A DNA stretch of 17,745 nt from JAQVQN01 sp964428885. Its GTDB lineage: Bacteria > Verrucomicrobiota > Kiritimatiellia > RFP12 > UBA1067. Below the pieces are notes generated by a model that did no database searches, was not told the origin of the DNA, and was given only the letters and a program-made list of their open reading frames with translations. This document shows, piece by piece, positions 1-7,257 of this stretch. The stretch lies in the NCBI GenBank assembly GCA_964428885.1, contig CAYRZP010000036.1, forward strand, positions 1 to 17,745. Reading direction: 5' to 3'. The translations under genes and the position numbers were made by a program. The first letter of the stretch is position 1. Each line of letters starts with the position of its first letter.

Positions 1-150
1 CTCCTGACATGTACCTGCTGTCATTCGCTGACACAACAAATTCTCTGCGCAAGCAGACGTATTATCCACCCAGTGTCCTTAGTTTCAGGTATAGCCCCAA
101 CGGTCCAGCGGTCTCAAATCTTTGGACGGAGATTCCCTGCACAAACCCGA
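1..150. other. Region downstream of truA, no gene seen
   Basis: This stretch follows the truA stop codon. It is clearly less GC-rich than truA itself: 30 of 60 bases are G or C in 61-120. I see no convincing coding frame, no terminator and no RNA gene. The open frames that cross it read into the antisense of truA and have no recognisable domains. The low GC continues into the last 75 bases or so of the truA frame, so the compositional border lies inside truA, near 225. It may be the edge of an inserted or repeated sequence, but nothing here identifies which. Confidence 0.5.
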
Positions 151-990
151 TCAAGTGGGGAGGGGGTGTAACATGGAATGCCTTTCCCGCAATCTGGCAT
201 GACAACAAATGGAAGTTCTGTATCTGGGATAAAAGACGCGCCACAGGAAAAGCCCTTGCGGCACCGCTGACGGCACCCGCGCTTTGCGCGGGGCAGCCAC
301 CGCAAGCAGTTCCGCCACCGCCTCCGGCCGCTCCGCGCCCTGCCCGACACGCAGCAGGAAACCGACCATGCTGCGCACCTGCTTATACAAAAAGCCCTCG
401 CCGCTGACGCGGAAAACGATCTCCGGCCCCTTCTTCGCAATCGTGCAACCGTAGACCTCGCGCACCGTGCTAGCGACCTCGCGCTGCGGGTTGGCCGTGA
501 AAGAGGCGAAGTCGTGCCGCCCCACGAAATACGCCGCGGCCGCGCGCATGGCCGCGACATCCAGCGGACGGTGAACGTGCGCCGCGTACAGCCGCTTGTC
601 CGGCGGCATCGTCAGCGCGTTCCAGACAAAATACCGGTACTCTTTGCGCAAGGCCGACCGCCGCGCGTGAAAATCATGACGGACCTCCGCGACCCGCAAC
701 ACGCGGATGTCACGCGGCAGGCGCGCGTTCAGCGCCCGCCCCAGCGCGTCCGCCGCGATCCGCGTGGCCAGATCCACGTGCGCCACCTGCCCCCGCGCGT
801 GCACACCGCGGTCGGTCCGCCCGCTGCCGTGGACCTTGACCTTCTGCCCGCAGACCGTCTGCAGCGCCTCTTCGATCACCTGCTGCACGCTGATGTCGCG
901 CGGCTGCACCTGCCACCCCGCGTAGGACGTGCCGTCATACGCCACGGTCAGCTTGAAACGCCGCGCCGCAATCTGAAGGTCGTCCGGCAT
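151..990 (-). CDS. truA: tRNA pseudouridine(38-40) synthase TruA
   Basis: TruA converts uridines 38-40 in the anticodon arm of many tRNAs to pseudouridine in the cytoplasm. The 279-residue product has the family N-terminus (KLTVAYDGTSYAGWQ, from residue 13) and the catalytic motif SGRTDRGVHARGQ, with the expected aspartate at D60. The RL-binding and C-terminal parts follow, ending in GLFLWRVFYP at about residue 255, where TruA proteins normally finish within a few residues. Here 24 more residues follow, encoded by lower-GC DNA and rich in Arg, His and Cys; they resemble read-through rather than family sequence. The start ATG lies 3 bp after the manC stop, so the two genes are probably cotranscribed. 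A GGGGAG purine run lies about 15 nt upstream. Family assignment is firm; only the tail is in doubt. Confidence 0.95.
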   Translation of the reverse strand: MPDDLQIAARRFKLTVAYDGTSYAGWQVQPRDISVQQVIEEALQTVCGQKVKVHGSGRTDRGVHARGQVAHVDLATRIAADALGRALNARLPRDIRVLRVAEVRHDFHARRSALRKEYRYFVWNALTMPPDKRLYAAHVHRPLDVAAMRAAAAYFVGRHDFASFTANPQREVASTVREVYGCTIAKKGPEIVFRVSGEGFLYKQVRSMVGFLLRVGQGAERPEAVAELLAVAAPRKARVPSAVPQGLFLWRVFYPRYRTSICCHARLRERHSMLHPLPT

Positions 991-993
991 GGC

Positions 994-2076
994 TTAAACG
1001 TACTTCTCCCCGTCCGGGCGCTCGGAGATGCGCCTGATCAGCTTCTTGACCTCCTCGGCCCGCTCTTTGGGACAGATCAGCGTGGCGTTGTCGGAATGCA
1101 CCACGACCATTCCGCTCACACCGATCAGCGCGGTCAGCCGGTTCTCGGAAACCACGATGTTGTTCTGCGCCTCGCGCTGCTCGCAAAAGCCGATGATCAC
1201 GTTGCCGTCATGATCCGCCGAGAAATGGCCGGCCAACGAAGGCCACGACCCCACATCGTCCCATCCGAACTGCCCGCGCGCCATCACGATGTTGCCGAGA
1301 TGCTCCATGACCGCGTAGTCGACGGATATCGAACGCAGCGATGGATAGGCGCTGTTCAACACCGCCTGCGTCTCTTCCGCGGACGACGCCCCGGACACCG
1401 CCTCGCACAGCCTTCCCAAATCCGGCGCGTGCTCGTTCAGCGCCTTTAGCATAACTTCCGTCCGCCAGATGAACATGCCGGAATTCCAGTAGTGCCTGCC
1501 GCTCTCAAGATACCGCGCGGCCGTATAACCGTCCGGCTTCTCCACAAACCTGATGGCCTTGTTGAAGAGCGTCACGGTGCGCGTCTCAAGCGGCTCGCCC
1601 GCCTCGATGTAGCCGAACCCGGTGGCCGCGTGCGTCGGCGGTATGCCGATGGTCACCACCGCGTCCTGCCGCGCCGCCACCTTGATCGCGTCCGCCAGCG
1701 TCTGGCGGAATGTCTCCACGTCGCTCATCAACTGGTCGGCCGTCAGGATGCAGACCACCCCACCCGTGTCGCGCTGGCGCACGATCCCGCACGCCACCGC
1801 TATCGCAGGCGCCGTGTCGCGCTTGCAAGGCTCGCCGACGATGTTCGCCCTGGGCACGTTCCAGGCGGCCGCGGCCGTATCGTCAACCAGCCTTTCGGCA
1901 GTAATTATGAAAATCCGTTCGGGCGGCACCAGCCCCTGCAGCCGCTCGACCGCCAGCGACAGCAGCGGCCGCCCGCCGAACAGCGAAATGAACTGCTTGG
2001 GACGGGCTTTGGTGCTCAACGGCCAGAAACGTTCCCCGCTCCCCCCTGCCAGTATCACTACATAAGCGCGCTTCAT
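994..2076 (-). CDS. manC: Mannose-1-phosphate guanylyltransferase
   Basis: This enzyme makes GDP-mannose from GTP and mannose-1-phosphate, the donor for mannose- and fucose-containing glycans. The 360-residue product opens with the nucleotidyltransferase signature LAGGSGERFWPLS, followed by KARPKQF (residues 9-29). Mid-protein it has FVEKP and YWNSGMFIWR, both typical of the GDP-mannose pyrophosphorylase group. It has only the transferase part and lacks the C-terminal cupin isomerase domain of the long bifunctional ManC/AlgA enzymes. The ATG is preceded by AAAGGA at 7 nt. It is the first gene of a manC-truA pair. The start and the single-domain length agree with bacterial homologues. Specificity for mannose is inferred from motifs; a related sugar-1-phosphate is possible. 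Confidence 0.93.
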   Translation of the reverse strand: MKRAYVVILAGGSGERFWPLSTKARPKQFISLFGGRPLLSLAVERLQGLVPPERIFIITAERLVDDTAAAAWNVPRANIVGEPCKRDTAPAIAVACGIVRQRDTGGVVCILTADQLMSDVETFRQTLADAIKVAARQDAVVTIGIPPTHAATGFGYIEAGEPLETRTVTLFNKAIRFVEKPDGYTAARYLESGRHYWNSGMFIWRTEVMLKALNEHAPDLGRLCEAVSGASSAEETQAVLNSAYPSLRSISVDYAVMEHLGNIVMARGQFGWDDVGSWPSLAGHFSADHDGNVIIGFCEQREAQNNIVVSENRLTALIGVSGMVVVHSDNATLICPKERAEEVKKLIRRISERPDGEKYV

Positions 2077-2125
2077 CCTGAAATCCTTTCCGTATTAAGA
2101 AACCGCGTTTCTCTAGTGACTGAAG

Positions 2126-2153
2126 ATAATACCATAATGACGGACGGATTCAA
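2126..2153 (-). promoter_or_regulatory. Candidate sigma-70 promoter for manC-truA
   Basis: Read on the minus strand, TTGAAT (2148-2153, four of six consensus bases) and TATTAT (2126-2131, five of six) are separated by 16 bp. Transcription would begin near 2119 and leave a leader of about 43 nt before the manC ATG. This is the best promoter match upstream of manC. Confidence 0.5.
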
Positions 2154-2190
2154 AAACTAACTGATCTCTCTTGCGGGGCGCGGCAGAGCA

Positions 2191-2219
2191 TTTTCATTTG
2201 GCGTTATAATGCATATAAA
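2191..2219 (+). promoter_or_regulatory. Candidate promoter(s) for gmk-coaC
   Basis: Two overlapping -10 elements are visible. A perfect TATAAT lies at 2205-2210 but has no -35 at the usual distance. TATAAA at 2214-2219 lies 17 bp after TTTTCA (2191-2196, four of six). The first would start RNA near 2217 and the second near 2226, giving a leader of 130-140 nt before the gmk ATG. The sequence alone does not decide between them. Confidence 0.45.
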
Positions 2220-2333
2220 CGGACGGCTCGGCGCGCCTTTCCTACCAAAAACGCCCTGCGGAGCGTCCGCAATTTTGCATGGCATGTTTTCCCTTTGCGG
2301 ATTCGCGCCGACCCGCTAAACTAAAAGGCCGTC
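2220..2333 (+). promoter_or_regulatory. Possible structured leader RNA upstream of gmk
   Basis: The untranslated leader contains several perfect complementary segments. GACGGC (2222-2227) can pair with GCCGTC (2328-2333). The adjoining TCGGCGCG (2228-2235) can pair with CGCGCCGA (2304-2311). Inside these, TGCGGA (2257-2262) and TCCGCA (2266-2271) form a hairpin with a 3-nt loop followed by ATTTT. TCCGCA can instead pair with a second TGCGGA at 2296-2301, and CGTCCG (2264-2269) with CGGACG at 2220-2225, so the pairings are mutually exclusive. It does not match any riboswitch class I recognise. GC-rich DNA produces chance pairings, so this is a candidate only. Confidence 0.3.
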
Positions 2334-2358
2334 AACTCGATTATTTAGGAACTCCCTG

Positions 2359-2952
2359 ATGAAGCCCCTTTTCATTGTCTTGTCAGCCCCCTCCGGCGCC
2401 GGCAAAACCACCCTGTGCGACCTGCTGCTGCAACATTATCCCGAGCTTTGCTATTCAGTCTCATGCACCACCCGCGAACCGCGCCTGAACGAGGAGGACG
2501 GCATCGACTACCACTTCCTGAGCCAGCCCAGGTTTGAGCAGATGATCAAGGAGAACCTCTTCCTGGAACACGCGCGGGTGCACGACAACTATTACGGCAC
2601 CCTCAAAGAACCCGTGTACCAGGCGCTGGCCGAGAACCAATGCGTCCTGCTGGATATCGACGTGGCAGGCGCGCGCCAGGTGCGCGAGTATGTTAAAGCG
2701 TTGCCCCCGGGCGACCCACTGAGAGACGGTTTTGTCGATGTCTTCATCAACCCGCCTTCCCTGCAGGAGCTTTCCGCACGGCTCGAACGCCGCGCGACCG
2801 ATTCGCCCGAGACCATCAGGAAGCGCGTCAAGAACGCGAAAGAGGAGCTTTCGCACGCCGCCGAATACATGTTCCAAGTCACCAACGACGATCTGGAGTC
2901 GGCTTTCCGCCGCCTCTGCGACATCATCAACGTGAAGTCCGGCCTGGCCTGA
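2359..2952 (+). CDS. gmk: Guanylate kinase
   Basis: Guanylate kinase phosphorylates GMP to GDP with ATP in the cytoplasm, an essential step in GTP supply. The 197-residue product has the family length. Its P-loop is SAPSGAGKTTL (K16), followed by the GMP-binding region SCTTREPRLNEEDGIDYHF (from about residue 35). Further along are FLEHARVHDNYYGT and VLLDIDVAGARQV, all hallmarks of Gmk. The start is supported by AGGA 8 nt upstream of the ATG. coaC follows after 17 bp with its own Shine-Dalgarno site, so the two are probably one operon. In many bacteria rpoZ lies between gmk and coaBC; none is present here. Confidence 0.96.
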   Translation: MKPLFIVLSAPSGAGKTTLCDLLLQHYPELCYSVSCTTREPRLNEEDGIDYHFLSQPRFEQMIKENLFLEHARVHDNYYGTLKEPVYQALAENQCVLLDIDVAGARQVREYVKALPPGDPLRDGFVDVFINPPSLQELSARLERRATDSPETIRKRVKNAKEELSHAAEYMFQVTNDDLESAFRRLCDIINVKSGLA

Positions 2953-2969
2953 CGAAGGAGTGCCCAACC

Positions 2970-3506
2970 ATGTCAACCATCGTGCTCGGCGTGACAGGTT
3001 CGATCGCCGCATACAAGACCTGCGAGCTGACCCGGCTCTTTGTCCGGGCCGAACACAATGTCCATGTCGTGATGACCGCCGCGGCCACACGCTTCGTCAC
3101 GCCGCTGACCTTTCGCACCTTGTCGCGGAACCCGGTCAGCGCTGACATGTTCGCGGAGCCCGCGGAGTGGGTGCCGGAACACATTTCGCTGGCCGCACGG
3201 GCCGATCTGCTGGTGATCGCGCCGTGCACGGCCAACGTCATCGCCAAACTGGCCCACGGACTGGCCGACGACCTCCTGACCGCCACCGCGCTGGCCTGCA
3301 AGGCGCCTTTGCTGCTGGCGCCGGCCATGAACACCGCCATGTGGGAACACCCCGCGACCAAGGCGAACGTCGCCCTGCTCGCAAGCCGCCACGCGCGGTT
3401 TGTCGACGCCGACACCGGCGACCTTGCCTGCGGCACGTCCGGCAAAGGCCGCATGGCGGAGCCCGAGGTCATCCTGAAGGCTGCGACGGCCTTGCTCAAC
3501 TCTTGA
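2970..3506 (+). CDS. coaC: Phosphopantothenoylcysteine decarboxylase (CoaC-only flavoprotein)
   Basis: This FMN enzyme decarboxylates 4'-phosphopantothenoylcysteine to phosphopantetheine on the route to coenzyme A. The 178-residue product matches only the N-terminal half of bifunctional CoaBC, which is about 400 residues. Visible family features are GVTGSIAAYK near the N-terminus, the catalytic His in PEHISLA (H71), TANVIAKLAHGLADDLL, APAMNTAMW (N121), and LACG followed by GKGRMAEP (C154, residues 151-165). The CoaB ligase half is absent and the frame ends with a normal stop, so it must be encoded elsewhere. AAGGAG lies 9 nt before the ATG. Its last 11 bp overlap, tail to tail, the 3' end of the amidase gene on the opposite strand. 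Other HFCD flavoproteins are less likely given the gmk neighbour. Confidence 0.88.
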   Translation: MSTIVLGVTGSIAAYKTCELTRLFVRAEHNVHVVMTAAATRFVTPLTFRTLSRNPVSADMFAEPAEWVPEHISLAARADLLVIAPCTANVIAKLAHGLADDLLTATALACKAPLLLAPAMNTAMWEHPATKANVALLASRHARFVDADTGDLACGTSGKGRMAEPEVILKAATALLNS

Positions 3507-4569
3507 AAAAGATCATCGTGCCGGACGGGATCTTGCCGTCGTCAACCTTGTCGCCGGGGATCAAGACCCCCGAAACCAAGAAAAAGGTGTCTGACGACCG
3601 CCAGCGGCTGCTGCAGATCGCAGAAGCGGGCCGCTTCGCGGTGATCGGCCCGCCGACCGCGTAACCTGCCAAAACTTTTGTCCCGTAGGGCAGCTTGAGC
3701 ACCGCGTCCGCGCTCAATTGACTGCCGATCACATATTTGCCGTCGGGATACACATAAACCGTGGAGGAGGCCATCGCCTCGTCGCCGGCGATGTCCTGCG
3801 CCTTTCCGTTGATGCCGACGGTCTGATAGGTCTCGGGCAGGTTGTCGTCAGTGGAGTTGACCACCACCTTGGTGCCGGCCGGCACTTTGCGGAAATCGGG
3901 AATCTGATGCCCGCGCTTCTGCAAACCGTCAGGAAAAATGTAAACGGTGTCCGATTTGTCATACGCCTCGCGCGCGATGTCCCACGCGCTGCGCCCCTTG
4001 CCGATCACATTTACGTCCCGCGCGCTGAGCGCGGCGACCGCCTGCTGCTGCGGCACCGCGCCGTAAAGGACTTTGGCCAGATACGGGTCGGCCACAACCA
4101 GCCTCCGCGCCCGCACATCCGGATCGGCCGACGGCCGCGTCTTCAGGTTCAAACGCGCCCGCACCGAGGGCAGCGCGAACATCATGCCGCAGCGCTTGCG
4201 CCCGCGGTGGCTGCGCTTATACCATTTGTTGGGCGCGCCGTACGCCACATGCGAATGCGCCAGCACGTTGTGGTCGGCGATCCCGTAAATGTGCTTCAGC
4301 TCCCCCACAATGGCCAGCAGGGCTGAATACTGGGCCGCGTTCAAAGGCTTGTTGTGATACCCGCAAACCTCTATGCCCACCGAAAACGAATCGACATTGC
4401 TGCGACCGTTCCACATGCTCCGCCCCGCATGGTACGCCTCGCGGCGGTGGTCGATGATGCGGTAGACGATCCCGCGCTCGTCAATGCAGTAATGGCACTC
4501 ACCCAGGTCGCGCAACTTCTGCAAGGCGCTGCTCGAAGGCGCCTCCGTCGTGTGCAGGATGATCAGCGT
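3496..4569 (-). CDS. N-acetylmuramoyl-L-alanine amidase, 5' end lost in assembly gap
   Basis: This is an amidase_2-type (T7 lysozyme/AmpD fold) enzyme expected to cleave the amide bond between N-acetylmuramic acid and the peptide stem of peptidoglycan. The 357 visible residues begin inside the domain with LIILHTT, whose His (H6 here) should be the first zinc ligand. GRSMWNGRSNVDSFSVGIE and NVLAHSHVAYG (H105) follow, then GRKRCG (C127), a possible Cys ligand as in T7 lysozyme. The C-terminal half holds three degenerate repeats of about 55 residues (roughly 186-239, 251-303, 305-357), each with S-[DS]-T-x(3) and P-x-GT motifs. The start codon and any signal peptide are in or beyond the gap. It lies immediately after gpmI on the same strand and is probably its operon partner. 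Confidence 0.85.
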   Translation of the reverse strand, partial: TLIILHTTEAPSSSALQKLRDLGECHYCIDERGIVYRIIDHRREAYHAGRSMWNGRSNVDSFSVGIEVCGYHNKPLNAAQYSALLAIVGELKHIYGIADHNVLAHSHVAYGAPNKWYKRSHRGRKRCGMMFALPSVRARLNLKTRPSADPDVRARRLVVADPYLAKVLYGAVPQQQAVAALSARDVNVIGKGRSAWDIAREAYDKSDTVYIFPDGLQKRGHQIPDFRKVPAGTKVVVNSTDDNLPETYQTVGINGKAQDIAGDEAMASSTVYVYPDGKYVIGSQLSADAVLKLPYGTKVLAGYAVGGPITAKRPASAICSSRWRSSDTFFLVSGVLIPGDKVDDGKIPSGTMIFFKS

Positions 4570-4669
4570 NNNNNNNNNNNNNNNNNNNNNNNNNNNNNNN
4601 NNNNNNNNNNNNNNNNNNNNNNNNNNNNNNNNNNNNNNNNNNNNNNNNNNNNNNNNNNNNNNNNNNNNN
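4570..4669. other. Assembly gap (100 N)
   Basis: Exactly 100 undetermined bases stand between the amidase gene and gpmI. A round 100 is a common placeholder for a gap of unknown size. The gap hides the amidase 5' end and could also hide other genes. Orientation and adjacency across it rest on scaffolding, not on contiguous sequence. Confidence 0.98.
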
Positions 4670-4672
4670 GCC

Positions 4673-6241
4673 TCACTCCCAGTCCGGGCGCCCCGCGATC
4701 AGGTTCGCGGCCGTCATCTCTGCGGGTGCCGGCAGAGCCAGCAAGGCCAGGACCGTCGGCGCGATGTCGCTCAGCTTGCCTGACTCGGCCAGCTTGACGC
4801 CCACCGCGTCCCTCGCCACATAGAAACACTCGACATCATTCAATGTGTGGCTGGTCTTGTTAGCCCCGGTCTCGTAATCCCGCATCTGCTCGGCATTGCC
4901 GTGGTCAGCCGTGATCAGCACATGCGCGTCCAGCTCGAACAGCCGCGGCAGCAGCCGCCCGACGCACTCGTCGACGATCTCGACCGCTTTGCGCGCCGCC
5001 TCGATGTCCCCGGTGTGCCCCACCATGTCGCAGTTGGCGTAGTTCACCGCCACGAAGGCGTAAGGGTTGTCCCGCAGCCGCTTGAGCAGCTCTTCCGTCA
5101 CGTTGTACGCCTCCATCTCGGGATGGCTCGCGAACGTGGCCGGGTCGAAGCGGCTCGGCACGTCCACCTGCTCCTCGCCCGGATACGGCTCGGTGGATTT
5201 GCCGTTGAAGAAACTGGTCACGTGCCGGAACTTCTGCGTCTCGGCCAGGCGGAGCTGCCGCAGGCCGGCCTTGGCGATCACCTCGCCAAGCAGGTTGTCC
5301 ATGCCGCCGTCACCGCCCATCGCCCCCAGCAGGTACTCGCTGAACTCGTTCCAGTAACGGGTGAAGCCCAGATATTTGACCTTCGGACGCGCCGCGCGCC
5401 TGCCCGCGTAATCATCGCAGACGAAAGCCTGCGACAACTGGATCGCGCGGTCCTGCCGGTAGTTGAAATGCATCACTGAATCCCCGTCCCGCATCCCCGC
5501 ATACCCGCCGACAGCATACGGCGGTATGTACTCGTCCACCATCGGCGTCTGGTCCGGCGTCTGGTCTTTCTCGTACGACTCCCGCACAGCGTCCGCGGCC
5601 GTCGCCGCCTTGCGGCCAGCCCCCGCCGTCACGCAGGCATAAGCCGTGTCGGTCAGCGCGTAGTTTTTCGAGCGATCCATGGCGTAATACCGCCCCTGGA
5701 CCGTGCCGATCACGCAGTTGCCCACCGCCGCCATCTCTTTCTCAAGCCGCGCCAGATACTCGAGCGTGCTGCGCGGCGGCGTGTCGCGCCCGTCCAGGAA
5801 CGGATGCACCACTATGCGGCCTTCGGGAAACTCTTCGCGCGCCCGGCGCATCAGTTTGAAAAGGTGCTCCTGGTGCGCGTGCACGCCCTCGTCCTGCAGC
5901 AGCCCCATGAAGTGCAGCGCGCTCTTGTGCGCCTTCCAGTTTCCGATCAGTCCCGCCCATTTCTCCGACTTGAACAGCTCGCCCGTGCTCAGCCCGTCGT
6001 CAATCCGCTTAAGCTCCTGCACCACCACGCGCCCGGCGCCCATGTTCAGGTGCCCGACCTCGCTCGACCCCTGATAACCTTCCGGCAGCCCGACCGCCTC
6101 GCCGCTGCACGCCAGCCGCGTCCAAGGGTACCGCGCCTTCAAACGGTCGATCACCGGCGTCAGCGCCGCGAACACCGCGTTCCCGTCTTCCCTCGGATTA
6201 ATCCCCCACCCGTCACGAATAATCAACACCACCGGTCTCAT
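4673..6241 (-). CDS. gpmI: 2,3-bisphosphoglycerate-independent phosphoglycerate mutase
   Basis: GpmI interconverts 3- and 2-phosphoglycerate in glycolysis and gluconeogenesis using two Mn ions and a phosphoserine intermediate. The 522-residue product has the family length (about 510). It starts with a metal-binding DGWG (D10) and carries the nucleophile motif SSEVGHLNMGAGR (S60). Later come HPFLDGRDTPP, YFNY-like HFNYRQDRA, NYANCDMVGHTG and the second metal site TADHGNAEQM. Its ATG overlaps the endonuclease stop codon by 4 nt (ATGA). A strong GGAGGG lies 9 nt upstream, inside the last codons of the endonuclease gene. GC content is high (40 of 60 bases in 5881-5940), unlike the restriction-modification genes just upstream. 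The stop is 3 bp from the assembly gap. Confidence 0.96.
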   Translation of the reverse strand: MRPVVLIIRDGWGINPREDGNAVFAALTPVIDRLKARYPWTRLACSGEAVGLPEGYQGSSEVGHLNMGAGRVVVQELKRIDDGLSTGELFKSEKWAGLIGNWKAHKSALHFMGLLQDEGVHAHQEHLFKLMRRAREEFPEGRIVVHPFLDGRDTPPRSTLEYLARLEKEMAAVGNCVIGTVQGRYYAMDRSKNYALTDTAYACVTAGAGRKAATAADAVRESYEKDQTPDQTPMVDEYIPPYAVGGYAGMRDGDSVMHFNYRQDRAIQLSQAFVCDDYAGRRAARPKVKYLGFTRYWNEFSEYLLGAMGGDGGMDNLLGEVIAKAGLRQLRLAETQKFRHVTSFFNGKSTEPYPGEEQVDVPSRFDPATFASHPEMEAYNVTEELLKRLRDNPYAFVAVNYANCDMVGHTGDIEAARKAVEIVDECVGRLLPRLFELDAHVLITADHGNAEQMRDYETGANKTSHTLNDVECFYVARDAVGVKLAESGKLSDIAPTVLALLALPAPAEMTAANLIAGRPDWE

Positions 6242-7257
6242 CGCTGTTTACCCTCCTTCACCTGCTCGTCCAAAAACAAAACTTCTGACGGTTTCCACCC
6301 GGATGCCATCGCATCGGCTTTCCTGAGCCAACGCAAAATACGTTGCGCAGGCGGGACACTCTCGCCCCAGTATTCGACAAACAATTCGTCATCCATCCGC
6401 ATCGCCGCATCTATCATATCTTTTTCTAGCAACTTCAAAGCCCGCTGAATATACACCCCGCCCTTGTTGTCGTTGGATGGATTGGCGACGCTCCCCGCAG
6501 AAAACAAATCCCTGGCCTGATGGCAAAGTACACCATGATAAGTCAACAAATATAGAACCGCATCATCGTACTTGTTACGAACCCTGCCCGACTTGACTAT
6601 GACCGGACAAAGTAACGCGGCCTCAGCTCGAAGACGTAATTTCTCGTCATGAGACAGCGATGTGTAAAGCCGGGCCTGTATGGGCATTGTATGCGCTTCC
6701 GAGCTTTTGTCTTCCATCCACCACAAACGCTCGCCTTTTTTTAAGCGCCCGCGCGCGTATGCTCGGACATATCGCATTTTCTCGTGCATAGGCAACACGC
6801 GAAAATCGTCATAGGTTATTCCCATGAGATCAAACAGAGATTTATTGGCTTCAAGATCAACCTCAAACCGGGGAACATGTGAAGTGCGAACATGAACTAT
6901 ACATTCTGCATAGGGTCGCCACCGCACTTCCGGCACCCCTCCCATTTTACAAAAAACAAGATAAACACATTTGACCGAGTCTACGCGCTGTGTTTCCTGG
7001 ACACTATTAGCGACACTACGCCAATTGTCGCCAAGCGAGAATTTAACCTCAACGCCAAAGGAACCCATCGCAATATCCGGAAACGCCTGCGCAGGCGGAG
7101 ACATATCGATTCTTATCCCGAAATTATCCGGCATTAAATCTGCAAGCACATTTCGAACCCTTTGCTCAAATAAGGGGCTTGATTTGAAACCTGTCATACG
7201 CGCTTCTTCAGTTAAAGCAACACACGCTTTATTCAAGATGGTTTCAATCTCAATCAT
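6238..7257 (-). CDS. Type II restriction endonuclease, PD-(D/E)XK type, specificity unknown
   Basis: This is the probable nuclease partner of the adjacent C5 methyltransferase. From the ATG at 7257 it is 339 residues. Residues 59-73 contain a PD-(D/E)XK core, FPDI (D61), eight residues, then E70-V71-K72 in the sequence GVEVKFSL, with an upstream acidic residue E31 (FEQRV). NWRSVANSVQETQ follows, then HVRTSHVPRFEVDLE. The second half (about 190-339) has no motif I recognise. I chose the ATG at 7257 over one at 7305 because the protein then begins MIEIETIL and overlaps the methyltransferase stop by 8 nt. Base composition is low for the window (28 of 60 GC in 6961-7020), suggesting transfer. No recognition site can be inferred. 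The function call rests on the catalytic motif plus its neighbour. Confidence 0.82.
   Translation of the reverse strand: MIEIETILNKACVALTEEARMTGFKSSPLFEQRVRNVLADLMPDNFGIRIDMSPPAQAFPDIAMGSFGVEVKFSLGDNWRSVANSVQETQRVDSVKCVYLVFCKMGGVPEVRWRPYAECIVHVRTSHVPRFEVDLEANKSLFDLMGITYDDFRVLPMHEKMRYVRAYARGRLKKGERLWWMEDKSSEAHTMPIQARLYTSLSHDEKLRLRAEAALLCPVIVKSGRVRNKYDDAVLYLLTYHGVLCHQARDLFSAGSVANPSNDNKGGVYIQRALKLLEKDMIDAAMRMDDELFVEYWGESVPPAQRILRWLRKADAMASGWKPSEVLFLDEQVKEGKQR

Noticed and set aside
9..407. 132-codon plus-strand frame at the window start
   Set aside because: Its second half is antisense to truA and Pro/Ala-rich; the first part has no match I can name and no ribosome site. Kept only as a compositional anomaly.
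514..1449. 311-codon plus-strand frame across truA and manC
   Set aside because: It spans the junction of two clear minus-strand genes and encodes a low-complexity Arg/His/Val-rich product.
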